From contig JAADHC010000052.1 of the NCBI GenBank assembly GCA_013152085.1, forward strand, positions 90,572 to 154,571: a stretch of DNA of 64,000 nt, written 5' to 3'. The notes beneath the pieces are model-generated. The model did no database searches and was not told the origin of the DNA. It was given only the letters and a program-made list of their open reading frames with translations. The position numbers and the translations under genes were made by a program. This DNA is from Chlorobiota bacterium. Its GTDB lineage: Bacteria; Bacteroidota; Bacteroidia; Bacteroidales; VadinHA17. The first letter of the stretch is position 1. Each line of letters starts with the position of its first letter. Shown here in pieces: positions 29,439 through 39,003 of this stretch.

Positions 29439-31562
29439 TTACATACCTATGATTTTGAATTCAACACGACGGTTTCTAGCACGACCTTCCTCCGTTTCAT
29501 TGGTATCCACCGGTTGTGAAAATCCAAACCCTTTATACAGGATCCTGGATGCGTCAACCCCATGTTCAATCAGGTAGCGGGCTACGGATTTTGCTCTTTG
29601 CTCGGATAATTTCAAATTATACTCAGCCGAGCCGACATTGTCGGTATGTCCATCGATTTCAACACGAATAGACGGGTTGCTATCCATAAACTTTATGACC
29701 CGGTCCAGTTCGGGATAAGATGAAGGTGTTAGTGTAGCTTTCCCAAATTCAAAGAAAATATTGTTCAAAACCACAGCAGCACCAACTTTCATTTTCTTCA
29801 TCAGGAAATTACGAATAATCAGGGTATCATCCGGAGATGAGGGCGCCGGAATAATATCCAGGAGAAACATATATCCCGGGGCATTGATTTCGGCACCATA
29901 ACTTTTCCGCTCCTTCATCAATATTGAATACGCCCCGTTGGCACGATCCGAAATGGTTGTTCCGACGATGTTATTCTGGTTAAGATCAATAATATCAATA
30001 CGAGCCATGATCGGTGCCGTATTGTCTTCGTCCATTACCACCCCTTTTACAACGAGCGGTTTGATTTTCGGTTCTTCAACAGGAGCGGCTACCGGAATCG
30101 TATCCATTACCTGCACAACCTGCTCTACTTTAACCGTATCCATAACCACAACATGGACGGTATCCACTAACGGAACCGTATCAGCAACCACCTCGGTCGT
30201 ATCCACAGGGGGCGGAATATACTTTACCGAATAGATATCCATCAGCCCCTCGGACTTTTCACGTATTCCTGATACATAAGCCAGTAACGAATCATTGGAG
30301 AAAACAAAGAAAAGGTCATCATCAGGAGTATTTACCGGATATCCCAGGTTTACCGGTTCTCCCCACGAGCCGTCATCCTGCCTTACCGATTTAAAAATAT
30401 CGTAACCGCCCATGGTATTGTGTCCTTTTGAGCTGAAGTACAAAACTTTTCCATCATCAGTCAAATAGGGACTTTCTTCATCAAATGGCGTATTGATCAC
30501 TGAATCAACAGAGACCGGTTTGCTCCATCCCCCTTTCTCGTCCGGAAACATTACAAAGATATCTTTCCCACCCGTGGTTATTTTTTTATTGTTTGAAACA
30601 AACAGGATCATCGAACTGTCGCGGGCAATATAAATGGCTGTTTCTTTCCCGCGGGAATTAATTTTTGAAGCAGCATTTACGGGTCTCGACCAATTCCCCT
30701 GGATATTTTCGCTTACCAGGATATTTCCGTTTTTCTTATCTCCCCGATAAATATATAGGTCCAAATCATCCGGCGAAAAATCAAGTGCGGCATCATTATA
30801 TTTTGAATTGAGTGGTTTTTTCATCATCTGGCCGTTTCCCCATCCATTTTCATCAGCGAAACTCTGATAAATACTTTCATTGAATTTATAATCAGAAATA
30901 TTAGGCAGGGCTTTGGGAGAATCGGGACGTCTGGATGTATAAAACATGTGACGGTCGGTGGAACTCAGGACTACTTTATAATCATCAAAAGCCGAGTTAA
31001 TCGCCGGTCCCAGGTCTGCAATCTCCACCTTTACGGTATCTTTCATCAATTCAATCCCGTTTTTACATTCACGGATATGGTTTTGTGCAGCTGCCTGATA
31101 CTTTTTCAACATTTTTTTATCCGCCTGATTGAGAAAAAGCTCATATTCTTTCTGTGCCTGCTCAAACTTATAATTCTCCTGATAGGCCCATCCAAGGAAA
31201 TAATGGATATCCCGGGAAACTTCAGGATCTCCCTCAAAAGCTGTCAGTAAGAAAGAAAGTGCTTTCTGTTTATGATCAGTAAACAGATAACATACTCCTA
31301 TTTTATAATTTAAACGCGGATTGTAGGGATTATAAACATTTGCAGTAAGATATTTTTCCCGGGCAGCAACATAATAACCCAAACCCTGGGCAAACAACCG
31401 GTCACCTTCACGCAGATTTTTCCAGGCCTGGTCAAAACCTTGCTCCTGCGACTTAAATTCATCTCTATTAACACGTATCATCTCCTGGGACAAAACAAGG
31501 TTTCCCGTGAAGAGACCAAGTGCCAAAAAGAATAGGATTGCTTTTTTAACCATCTTTTTCAA
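29439..31562 (-). CDS. OmpA-family envelope protein with TPR and PD40 repeats (PorE-like)
   Basis: 707 residues. Signal peptide (AILFFLALGLFTGNLVLS-Q). Residues about 35-175 form TPR-like helices (NPRLNYKIGVCYLFTD, YFLGWAYQENYKFEQAQKEY). Residues about 185-440 are PD40/WD40-like blades (MFYTSRRPDS, ALDFSPDDLDLYI, SPYLTDDGKVLYFSSKG). A proline/threonine-rich linker with DTV repeats and a carboxypeptidase-regulatory-like domain follow, then a C-terminal OmpA domain (EIDGHTDNVGSAEYNLKLSEQRA). The same domain order occurs in PorE of the type IX secretion system; other members of this architecture exist, so PorE itself is not certain. It probably anchors an outer-membrane assembly to peptidoglycan. 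Confidence 0.88.
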   Translation of the reverse strand: MKKMVKKAILFFLALGLFTGNLVLSQEMIRVNRDEFKSQEQGFDQAWKNLREGDRLFAQGLGYYVAAREKYLTANVYNPYNPRLNYKIGVCYLFTDHKQKALSFLLTAFEGDPEVSRDIHYFLGWAYQENYKFEQAQKEYELFLNQADKKMLKKYQAAAQNHIRECKNGIELMKDTVKVEIADLGPAINSAFDDYKVVLSSTDRHMFYTSRRPDSPKALPNISDYKFNESIYQSFADENGWGNGQMMKKPLNSKYNDAALDFSPDDLDLYIYRGDKKNGNILVSENIQGNWSRPVNAASKINSRGKETAIYIARDSSMILFVSNNKKITTGGKDIFVMFPDEKGGWSKPVSVDSVINTPFDEESPYLTDDGKVLYFSSKGHNTMGGYDIFKSVRQDDGSWGEPVNLGYPVNTPDDDLFFVFSNDSLLAYVSGIREKSEGLMDIYSVKYIPPPVDTTEVVADTVPLVDTVHVVVMDTVKVEQVVQVMDTIPVAAPVEEPKIKPLVVKGVVMDEDNTAPIMARIDIIDLNQNNIVGTTISDRANGAYSILMKERKSYGAEINAPGYMFLLDIIPAPSSPDDTLIIRNFLMKKMKVGAAVVLNNIFFEFGKATLTPSSYPELDRVIKFMDSNPSIRVEIDGHTDNVGSAEYNLKLSEQRAKSVARYLIEHGVDASRILYKGFGFSQPVDTNETEEGRARNRRVEFKIIGM

Positions 31563-31708
31563 AAATTAACGACAACATCTGTCAAACGAATGTAGAATAT
31601 TTTTTGTTTTTACGGAAACTATCCGAACTTGTTTTTCATTTTTGAAGGTTTTTTCCCATATTTGAATAAATTATTGCACATACTGCTATAGTACCCAAAA
31701 CTTTTATC

Positions 31709-32065
31709 ATGGGAGGGAAAAGCCAAATTGTAAATCTTGATTACCTGAATAGCATGTCGGGTGGAAATCCGGATATCATCCGGGAGATGATAGAAATGTT
31801 TAACCAACAGATACCCGGGTTTATTCAGGAAATGAACGATCTGTATAACCGACAGGACTGGATCAAACTGGGTGCTCTGGCTCATAAAGCCAAATCGTCT
31901 ATTGCCATTATGGGTATGGACGAACTTACCGGGAAAATGAAAGAGCTTGAAATGAAAGCCAGGAACAGTGAAGACACCGATACCTACAAGCATTATATCA
32001 CGCTATTCGAAGACCAGACAAACCAGGCGGTTGAAGAGTTAAAAGAAATTATCAAAACCCTCTAA
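31709..32065 (+). CDS. Histidine phosphotransfer (Hpt) domain protein
   Basis: 118 residues, a single helical Hpt domain. The phosphorylatable histidine is H59 in ALAHKAKSS, with the usual following K/S positions and a GMDELTGKMKELE helix. It should relay phosphate between a histidine kinase and a response regulator. No kinase or receiver gene is next to it; instead it is followed after 11 bases by a STAS protein gene, and the two share one terminator. Confidence 0.9.
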   Translation: MGGKSQIVNLDYLNSMSGGNPDIIREMIEMFNQQIPGFIQEMNDLYNRQDWIKLGALAHKAKSSIAIMGMDELTGKMKELEMKARNSEDTDTYKHYITLFEDQTNQAVEELKEIIKTL

Positions 32066-32076
32066 CCTGAAAGATT

Positions 32077-32427
32077 ATGAAACTTTTTAATATTGAGAAA
32101 AAAGACGACATTGTCATTGTAACTTTTGACGAAAGCGTAAAAAAGTTTAATGCGCTTATCACCGAAGAAGCAAAAAAACAATTGACGGCATTGTTTGACA
32201 AACCGAATACTAAAGTTATCCTGAGTCTGAAAGGGGTCAGTTATGTTGACAGCTCAGGATTCGGTGTCTTTTTATCTCTGATGAAAACAGCAAATAACAA
32301 TTACAGTTTTTTTAAAATCTCGGATATTTCCGATGAAGTTATGGAATTATTCAAATTATTACAATTACATAATGTTTTTGATATTTGTGAGACGGTGGAA
32401 GACTGCCTGAAAACTTTTCCTTCCTGA
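32077..32427 (+). CDS. STAS-domain protein (anti-anti-sigma type)
   Basis: 116 residues. The phosphorylation motif of STAS antagonists is present: VDSSGFGVF, with the first serine, S59, at the usual site. Such proteins bind an anti-sigma or phosphatase/kinase partner according to phosphorylation. The operon with the Hpt protein suggests a joined two-component/partner-switch circuit; the partner is not in the immediate neighbourhood. Confidence 0.9.
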   Translation: MKLFNIEKKDDIVIVTFDESVKKFNALITEEAKKQLTALFDKPNTKVILSLKGVSYVDSSGFGVFLSLMKTANNNYSFFKISDISDEVMELFKLLQLHNVFDICETVEDCLKTFPS

Positions 32428-32435
32428 TCACATTA

Positions 32436-32465
32436 AAAAAGGGTGATTTTTTAGTCACCCTTTTT
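32436..32465. terminator. Bidirectional terminator between the Hpt-STAS operon and clpB
   Basis: Stem AAAAAGGGTGA pairs with TCACCCTTTTT around a short T-rich loop. A-run and T-run flank the stem, so it serves the plus-strand STAS gene and the minus-strand clpB gene. Confidence 0.85.
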
Positions 32466-32470
32466 CATTT

Positions 32471-35059
32471 TTATTGATTGATAAAGACCAGCCCTTCCTG
32501 CCCTGTATCAACAGTTATTTTCTTATTTTTATCCAGTGTTTCGGCAATAATTGATCTGGACAATTCATTTATGATCTCCCGTTGCATCATCCGCTTTATG
32601 GGTCTGGCGCCATAAACAGGATCAAAACCGACTTTTGCAATCCATTTAACGGCATCTTCCGTAATGTCTATATTTACCTTTTTCTCAGCCAACAACTTGC
32701 GGATTCTGTTAAACTGCAGGTATACAATCTGCCGTATTTCCTCCTCACTCAATGGTGTAAAGACAATGATTTCATCCACCCTGTTTAAAAATTCAGGCCG
32801 GATTGTTTTTCGCAACAACTCCAGAACTTCATTCCTCACCAGTTCGGTGTTCTTCCTGCTATTACCTGTTTGTTGCAGAAGCCGCTCCTGTATCAGTTGG
32901 CTTCCCAGATTACTTGTCATAATAATCAAGGTATTACGAAAATTTACCACCCTGCCTTTGTTATCCGTAAGTCTGCCGTCATCCAGCACCTGGAGAAGAA
33001 TATTAAAGACGTCGGGATGTGCTTTTTCAATCTCATCGAGAAGCACCACAGAGTAAGGTTTTCTCCTCACCGATTCCGTAAGCTGTCCACCCTCTTCATA
33101 TCCTACATATCCAGGAGGGGCGCCAATCAGACGGGAAACAGAATGTCTTTCCTGGTATTCGGACATATCTATTCGAGTCATCAGGTTTTCATCATTAAAC
33201 AACACTTCGGCAAGGGCACGAGCCAGTTCGGTTTTACCTACACCTGTAGTACCCAGGAAAATAAATGAGCCTATAGGCCGTTTTGAGTCCTGCAACCCTG
33301 CCCTGCTGCGCCTGACAGCATCCGATACTGCAGTAATGGCCTCCTCCTGTCCCACCACACGCTTATGAAGCTCTTCTTCCATATGCAGCAATTTCTCCCT
33401 TTCACTCTGCAACATTCTGCTCACCGGAATACCGGTCCAGCTGGAAACAATCTCTGCAATATCCTCTGCGGTAACTTCTTCACGAATCAAAGCCGTATCT
33501 CCCTGTTGTTTTTTCAGCTTTTCCTGTAAAGATGTAATCTGCTCCTCAAGTTCGGACAGTTTCCCATACCTGATTTCCGCCACACGGCCATATTCACCGC
33601 TACGCTCGGCTTCATCTGCTTCACGTTTTAACTGCTCAATTTGTAATTTGTTCCCCTGAATTTCATTGATAATATTTCGTTCAGACTCCCATTTAGCTTT
33701 CAAACGGTTCATCTCTTCACTCAGTTCTTCAATTTCGCGGGACATTTCAGCGGTTTTGGTTTTATCACCTTCCCGCCTCAGGGCTTCCCGTTCAATCTCA
33801 AGCTGACGGACCTTACGTTCAATCTCATCAATTTCTCTGGGAAGTGAATTCATCTCCAGTCGCAGGCGTGAAGCTGCTTCATCGATCAGGTCAATTGCCT
33901 TGTCAGGCAGGAACCGATCTGTAATGTAACGGCTGGAGAGTTCAACGGCAGCCAGAATTGCTTCATCCCTGATCCGAACTTTATGGTGATTTTCATAACG
34001 TTCTTTAAGACCTCTCAGGATGGAGACCGCACTGTTCATGTCGGGTTCATCAACCATAACAATCTGAAAACGACGTTCCAGGGCTTTGTCTTTTTCAAAA
34101 TATTTCTGATATTCATTCAGTGTCGTGGCACCAATGGCCCGGAGCTCTCCCCTGGCCAGTGCAGGTTTAAGGATATTGGCCGCATCCATGGCACCCTCCG
34201 ATTTTCCTGCCCCCACCAGCGTATGAATTTCATCAATAAACAGGATTACTTCTCCATCTGATGAAACAACCTCCTTCACTACGGCCTTAAGTCGCTCCTC
34301 AAACTCACCTTTATATTTTGCGCCGGCAATCAACGCCCCCATATCCAGTGAGTAGATCTGCCTGCTTTTCAAATTCTCGGGCACATCACCACGGATAATC
34401 CGGTATGCCAATCCTTCGGCAATCGCAGTTTTACCTACTCCGGGTTCTCCGATAAGAATAGGATTGTTTTTCGTCCTCCGGCTCAGAATTTGTAGTATCC
34501 GGCGAATTTCCTCATCCCGGCCAATGACGGGATCAAGTTTTCCGCTACGGGCCATCACATTAAGATTTATGGCAAACCGGTCCAGGGCATTAAAACTGTT
34601 TTCTGCATTCGGATGATCAACTTTTGAGCCTTTTCTCAGATCGCCAATGGCCATTTTAAGTTCTTTTTCCGCAATTCCTGCATCTTTCATCGCCTGTGAT
34701 ACCTGATCATTCGAAGCAAGAATACCCAACAGAAGCATTTCTATCGACACAAACTGATCCCCGAAATCCCGTGAATATTTCAGTGCTTTATCAAAAGTTT
34801 TTTGTACCGTAGAAGACAGATAAGGCTCTGCTCCCGAAACCTTCGGATAACTTTCAACAATTTTCCCGAGTATTGTTGAAAAATGCTCCGGAGTAACACC
34901 CAGCTTTTGAAATAAGTATTTGGTAATATTCTCACCTTCGGACATAATCCCTTTTAACAAATGTCCGTTTTCAATAGCCTGTTGCTGGTTTCCCCGGGCG
35001 ATCTCAATACCTTTCTGTATCGCTTCCTGCGCTTTTATGGTAAATTGATCCAGTTTCAT
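32471..35059 (-). CDS. clpB: ATP-dependent disaggregase ClpB
   Basis: 862 residues, full length. N-terminal Clp_N repeats, first AAA domain with [15 protein letters not shown], the coiled-coil middle domain (about residues 400-530, [16 protein letters not shown] and onward), and second AAA domain with [18 protein letters not shown] and sensor/arginine-finger regions. It pulls aggregated proteins apart with DnaK. A good ribosome-binding site AAAGGAGAT lies 8 bases before the ATG. Direct repeats further upstream (35139-35183) may be heat-shock control sites. Confidence 0.97.
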   Translation of the reverse strand: MKLDQFTIKAQEAIQKGIEIARGNQQQAIENGHLLKGIMSEGENITKYLFQKLGVTPEHFSTILGKIVESYPKVSGAEPYLSSTVQKTFDKALKYSRDFGDQFVSIEMLLLGILASNDQVSQAMKDAGIAEKELKMAIGDLRKGSKVDHPNAENSFNALDRFAINLNVMARSGKLDPVIGRDEEIRRILQILSRRTKNNPILIGEPGVGKTAIAEGLAYRIIRGDVPENLKSRQIYSLDMGALIAGAKYKGEFEERLKAVVKEVVSSDGEVILFIDEIHTLVGAGKSEGAMDAANILKPALARGELRAIGATTLNEYQKYFEKDKALERRFQIVMVDEPDMNSAVSILRGLKERYENHHKVRIRDEAILAAVELSSRYITDRFLPDKAIDLIDEAASRLRLEMNSLPREIDEIERKVRQLEIEREALRREGDKTKTAEMSREIEELSEEMNRLKAKWESERNIINEIQGNKLQIEQLKREADEAERSGEYGRVAEIRYGKLSELEEQITSLQEKLKKQQGDTALIREEVTAEDIAEIVSSWTGIPVSRMLQSEREKLLHMEEELHKRVVGQEEAITAVSDAVRRSRAGLQDSKRPIGSFIFLGTTGVGKTELARALAEVLFNDENLMTRIDMSEYQERHSVSRLIGAPPGYVGYEEGGQLTESVRRKPYSVVLLDEIEKAHPDVFNILLQVLDDGRLTDNKGRVVNFRNTLIIMTSNLGSQLIQERLLQQTGNSRKNTELVRNEVLELLRKTIRPEFLNRVDEIIVFTPLSEEEIRQIVYLQFNRIRKLLAEKKVNIDITEDAVKWIAKVGFDPVYGARPIKRMMQREIINELSRSIIAETLDKNKKITVDTGQEGLVFINQ

Positions 35060-35138
35060 TTATTTTAATCTCCTTTCTATATTAAAATGTGTTTTATATA
35101 CTCAAATTCTCTGCCATCTTACCGGAAAATAAAGTATA

Positions 35139-35183
35139 TGTCAATATGTCATTATTTAAATAGAGTAAGTGTCAATATGTCAT
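35139..35183. repeat. Two 14-base direct repeats upstream of clpB
   Basis: TGTCAATATGTCAT occurs exactly at 35139-35152 and again at 35170-35183, start-to-start 31 bases, close to three helical turns. Each unit itself contains TGTCA twice, 8 bases apart. The pair lies 80-125 bases upstream of the clpB ATG and 160-205 bases upstream of the divergent protease gene, a plausible operator position. It is not the CIRCE sequence. Confidence 0.6.
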
Positions 35184-35342
35184 ATTCACTTATTTAAGTC
35201 ATGTACCAGAAGATTTGAGGATAATATATTTGCAGGAACCAAAGGTGGCAATAAAATATACGGGTTTACTTTCTCTGACAACAATTTCAGTATTCACAAA
35301 TCGTTTAGATGGAATAAGCAGGATTTTTTCTATCTTCAAAAT

Positions 35343-36605
35343 ATGATAACAGCCCGTAAAAAACATGGTATAATCTGCTTTCTATCTCTTATTCTGTTTG
35401 TTACATCCCATATGTTATACGGACAGATCGCAGTAAAGAGTTTACATTTCATTAACAAAGAAGACAAAAAAGTTTCGTTCCGGTTTAAATTTGTCAATAA
35501 CCTGATAATCATTCCTGTCATCGTTAATGATTCGGACACCTTACATTTCATCCTTGATTCGGGTATAAATACATCTATTATTACTGAACTGTCACTCGGC
35601 GACAGCCTGTCGTTAAACTACGTGCGGCAAATAAAACTGCATGGACTTGGCAGCGGGGAGTCTATTGATGCCCTGGTTTCCTCCGGTAATGTTTTCTCTA
35701 TACCCGGTATACAGGGGACCAATCAAAGCTTGTATATAATGTTGCAAAATATTTTTAACCTGTCTTCTATTTTAGGCATGCGGGTACATGGCCTGACCGG
35801 GTACAATTTGTTCAGTAATTTTATTGTGGAAATCAATTATGTAAGACAGGTCATTACCCTGCATAATCCTGATTATTATGTCTATAAACATAACCGGAAT
35901 GCACGGACGCTCCCACTGATCATTAACAATTCCAAACCATTTATTTACGGAGACATTCGTTATCAGGGAGGGGATTTCTTTCCTGTAAAGCTGATGATCG
36001 ATACAGGAGCAAGTCATGCTCTCTGGTTGTTAAAGGGAACTGACGGGAGGATAAAACTACCGGAAAAAAATATTGATACTTTCCTCGGCACCGGATTAAA
36101 CGGAAAAATCAGTGGAAAACTGGCTCGCATTGTTTCTTTCCGGCTGGGTTCTTTCACATTCGAAAATCCGCTGGTGGCATTTCCCGATACTTTCTCAATC
36201 AGATATACCGGAGCTCTGGGCAACCGTAACGGAAGTCTGGGGGCAGAAATACTCCGACGGTTTGATGTTATTATGGATTACCCGAACCATCTGATCACTC
36301 TGAAACCGAACCGGTACTATAACGAACCCTTCAGGCTTAACCGCAGCGGAATAGAGATCATCGCCCCCATCCCCGGGTTTCACTATTACACCATTTCAGA
36401 TGTACGTAAGGGATCACCGGCCGGTAAAGCAGGTCTTAAAAAAGGAGATACCCTGGAAAGCATCAACTACCGGAATGTAAAACACATGGATATTGATGAA
36501 ATATACAGGGTGCTTCAGGAAAAACCGGGAAAGGTAATCAAGATGGTCGTACGCCGGAAGGGGTTACCTTTTGTTACCTATTTCAGGCTGGAAAAACTTA
36601 TCTGA
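35343..36605 (+). CDS. Exported aspartic-protease-like protein with PDZ domain
   Basis: 420 residues from the ATG at 35343, which gives a proper signal peptide (basic start then GIICFLSLILFVTSHML). A longer frame opens at 35169, but its extra 58 residues do not look like a secretion signal. Two retropepsin/pepsin-like active-site motifs are seen, FILDSGINTS near residue 80 and MIDTGASHA near residue 220, so the chain may form both lobes of an aspartic protease. A PDZ domain ends the protein (GFHYYTISDVRKGSPAGKAGL). Family annotated in Bacteroidota as aspartyl protease with PDZ; proteolytic activity is not proven. Confidence 0.82.
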   Translation: MITARKKHGIICFLSLILFVTSHMLYGQIAVKSLHFINKEDKKVSFRFKFVNNLIIIPVIVNDSDTLHFILDSGINTSIITELSLGDSLSLNYVRQIKLHGLGSGESIDALVSSGNVFSIPGIQGTNQSLYIMLQNIFNLSSILGMRVHGLTGYNLFSNFIVEINYVRQVITLHNPDYYVYKHNRNARTLPLIINNSKPFIYGDIRYQGGDFFPVKLMIDTGASHALWLLKGTDGRIKLPEKNIDTFLGTGLNGKISGKLARIVSFRLGSFTFENPLVAFPDTFSIRYTGALGNRNGSLGAEILRRFDVIMDYPNHLITLKPNRYYNEPFRLNRSGIEIIAPIPGFHYYTISDVRKGSPAGKAGLKKGDTLESINYRNVKHMDIDEIYRVLQEKPGKVIKMVVRRKGLPFVTYFRLEKLI

Positions 36606-36614
36606 TCCATCCGG

Positions 36615-38792
36615 CTAATGTTTTGGCACCTCTTTCAGCCAGGTGTCAAAATAGTCTGATACTTTTCGCATCAGGTGCACGCGGTCGATACCCCTGACAT
36701 TGTGCGGATGTCCGGGATAAACAAAATAATCCACTTGTTTACCTTCTTTTATAAACGCATGCAGTAAAGTAAGACTGTTTTGCCAGACAACTGTACTGTC
36801 CATGGCTCCGTTAATAATCAGACATTTTCCCCGGAGATTGTTTACATCGTTTTTCAAATCTGCCTCAGCATATCCCGTCGGGTTTTGTTCCGGCCTGTCC
36901 ATATATCTTTCTCCGTACATCACTTCATAATATTTCCAGTCGGTAACGGGCCCTCCGGCAACAGCGACACGGAACACACCGGGATTTTTCAGCATCATGG
37001 ACAAAGTCATAAATCCGCCATAGCTCCAGCCATGAACGCCGAGCCGGGTAGTATCTACAAAAGGAAGCGTTTTTAAGAATATTACACCCCGCATCTGATC
37101 AGCCACTTCCAACTGTCCGAGATGCCGGTGGATAACATTTTCAAAAGAGAAACCACGCCCCTCGGTTCCACGGTTATCAAGGGTAAAGGAAACATATCCC
37201 TGACCGGCCATATAATGCTGCCACATACGCGATTGTCCCAACCATGAATCCGTAACCAGTTGTGAATGAGGTCCCCCATAAACATAAATAATCACCGGAT
37301 ATTTTCTTGCCGGATCAAAATCAACGGGTTTTATCAGGCGGTAAAACAAATCGGGCTGATTTCCCGATCCCGGAATAACGCCCAACTCCACTTTTCCGAG
37401 TTTTCTGTCTTTCCATGGATTGCCGGCAGTTAAAAGATTTCTTATCCTCCGTCCTTTACGGTCTACCAGATTTACCACCCGTGGTATTTCCAGATTGGAA
37501 TAATTGTCGGTAAAAAACATCCCGTCATCACTTTTAGTTACACGATGCATACCATGTACCGGAGTAATGTTTTTCCTTTTTCCGGTCTGTCGGTCTAAAA
37601 TAAAAAGGTGACGTTCGACAGGGCTCACTGCCGTAGAAATGTAAGCGAAATAACGGTCATGATCAGCAAAACCAGTCACCCCGTCTACATCGGCATGTTC
37701 GGGTGTCAGGTTTTGCATCAGTCTTCCGTCCGAATTATAAAGAAACACCTGGTTAAACCCATTCCGCCTGCTTTGCCAGATAAACTGTTCCGGATGATCC
37801 GGGAGAAAACGTGCCGGATGTAACGGTTCCACATAAGCATCATGTCTTTCTTCAAAAAGGGTCTTTTCCAGTCTGCCGGAGGTTACATTATATTTATTAA
37901 ACCACAGGTGGTTCTGGTCACGGTTTATAATGGCAACATAAATATATTTCTCTTCGGGTCCCCAGCTAATATTGGTCAGATACTGATCCGAATCTCCCGA
38001 AACCTGAAGATCAGTAATCTTTTTTGTATCCGGATTAAAAATATGCAGGGAAACCTGCTCGCTGGCCATACCTGCCATCGGATACCGGATCATCTTAAGT
38101 GTTGCAATCCGGGTTGTGGTATTTACCAGCGGATAATCAGCTACTTTTCTTTCATCTTTTGTATAATAGGCCAGATATTTTCCGGTTGGTGACCAGAAAG
38201 TCCCTTTACTGATCCCGAATTCATTGCGTGATACGGACTGCCCACTAACCAATCCCGGATCCTTTTCTTCCGTAACATAAAACTCCGTGATATCAGAAGT
38301 CGTAATCACCAGGTTATTCCCGTGTGTATAAGCTATGGCAGGCCTTGCCGCACAAAAATCAATATTTGCCGCATAAACAGGCAATTCAAAACTTCTTATA
38401 ATTTTTTTGTCCGGGACATTCACAAGCATTCTGATTTTTTGAACGGATATCAATAACGTGTTCATATCATACCAGTGAACCTGAGGAAAATGAGTTAAAG
38501 GATAACTTTTCTCCTTAAACTCCTCCGTCATCATCCGTTTCAGGTCTGAAAGTGTCAGCAGGGTTTGCATGTCAGCAGAGGTACCGGCATCAACGGATAC
38601 GAGGGCCGTATCCTTAACCCAGGTATATTCATGCGTGGCGGGTCTCCAGCTACTCTGCGAAAGATTTTCGGTTCCGAACTGCATATAGGGACCCAAAATG
38701 GCTTCTTCAAGGGTAAGCGGAGCAGGTTGCGAAAACAACGGAAATGTCAGTAATAATCCAAAAAGAAAGGAATAATGGAAATGATTTTTCAT
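36615..38792 (-). CDS. S9-family prolyl peptidase (dipeptidyl peptidase IV-like)
   Basis: 725 residues. Signal peptide (MKNHFHYSFLFGLLLTFPLFS). A beta-propeller DPP4 N-terminal domain fills about residues 80-470. The alpha/beta-hydrolase domain has the nucleophile in GWSYGGFMTL, the acid in INGAMDSTVVW and the histidine in YPGHPHNVRG. DPP4-type enzymes release Xaa-Pro dipeptides in the periplasm or at the surface. It ends 9 bases from the convergent aspartic-protease gene. Confidence 0.94.
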   Translation of the reverse strand: MKNHFHYSFLFGLLLTFPLFSQPAPLTLEEAILGPYMQFGTENLSQSSWRPATHEYTWVKDTALVSVDAGTSADMQTLLTLSDLKRMMTEEFKEKSYPLTHFPQVHWYDMNTLLISVQKIRMLVNVPDKKIIRSFELPVYAANIDFCAARPAIAYTHGNNLVITTSDITEFYVTEEKDPGLVSGQSVSRNEFGISKGTFWSPTGKYLAYYTKDERKVADYPLVNTTTRIATLKMIRYPMAGMASEQVSLHIFNPDTKKITDLQVSGDSDQYLTNISWGPEEKYIYVAIINRDQNHLWFNKYNVTSGRLEKTLFEERHDAYVEPLHPARFLPDHPEQFIWQSRRNGFNQVFLYNSDGRLMQNLTPEHADVDGVTGFADHDRYFAYISTAVSPVERHLFILDRQTGKRKNITPVHGMHRVTKSDDGMFFTDNYSNLEIPRVVNLVDRKGRRIRNLLTAGNPWKDRKLGKVELGVIPGSGNQPDLFYRLIKPVDFDPARKYPVIIYVYGGPHSQLVTDSWLGQSRMWQHYMAGQGYVSFTLDNRGTEGRGFSFENVIHRHLGQLEVADQMRGVIFLKTLPFVDTTRLGVHGWSYGGFMTLSMMLKNPGVFRVAVAGGPVTDWKYYEVMYGERYMDRPEQNPTGYAEADLKNDVNNLRGKCLIINGAMDSTVVWQNSLTLLHAFIKEGKQVDYFVYPGHPHNVRGIDRVHLMRKVSDYFDTWLKEVPKH

Positions 38793-39003
38793 TTTTTAGT
38801 TTTTCTGCAAGTTTAGCAATTCCGGAACACTCCACAAATCAGCTCCGGAACAAAATTTCAATAATCCTGTATCCCAAATAGTTATATAGCCTACCGGCAA
38901 AATGATAACCTTAAAGTTTGGATAATTCACAAAACTTTTCGTAATTTCAGCAACAATTATGTAATAACTATATTGAAATTCATTCTGAACTGATTCCTGA
39001 TCC

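Noticed and set aside
32471-35059. Type VI secretion ClpV instead of ClpB
   Set aside because: The long middle coiled coil, full ClpB motif order and lack of T6SS neighbours favour ClpB.
35139-35183. CIRCE heat-shock operator before clpB
   Set aside because: The repeats are direct, not an inverted TTAGCACTC type element.
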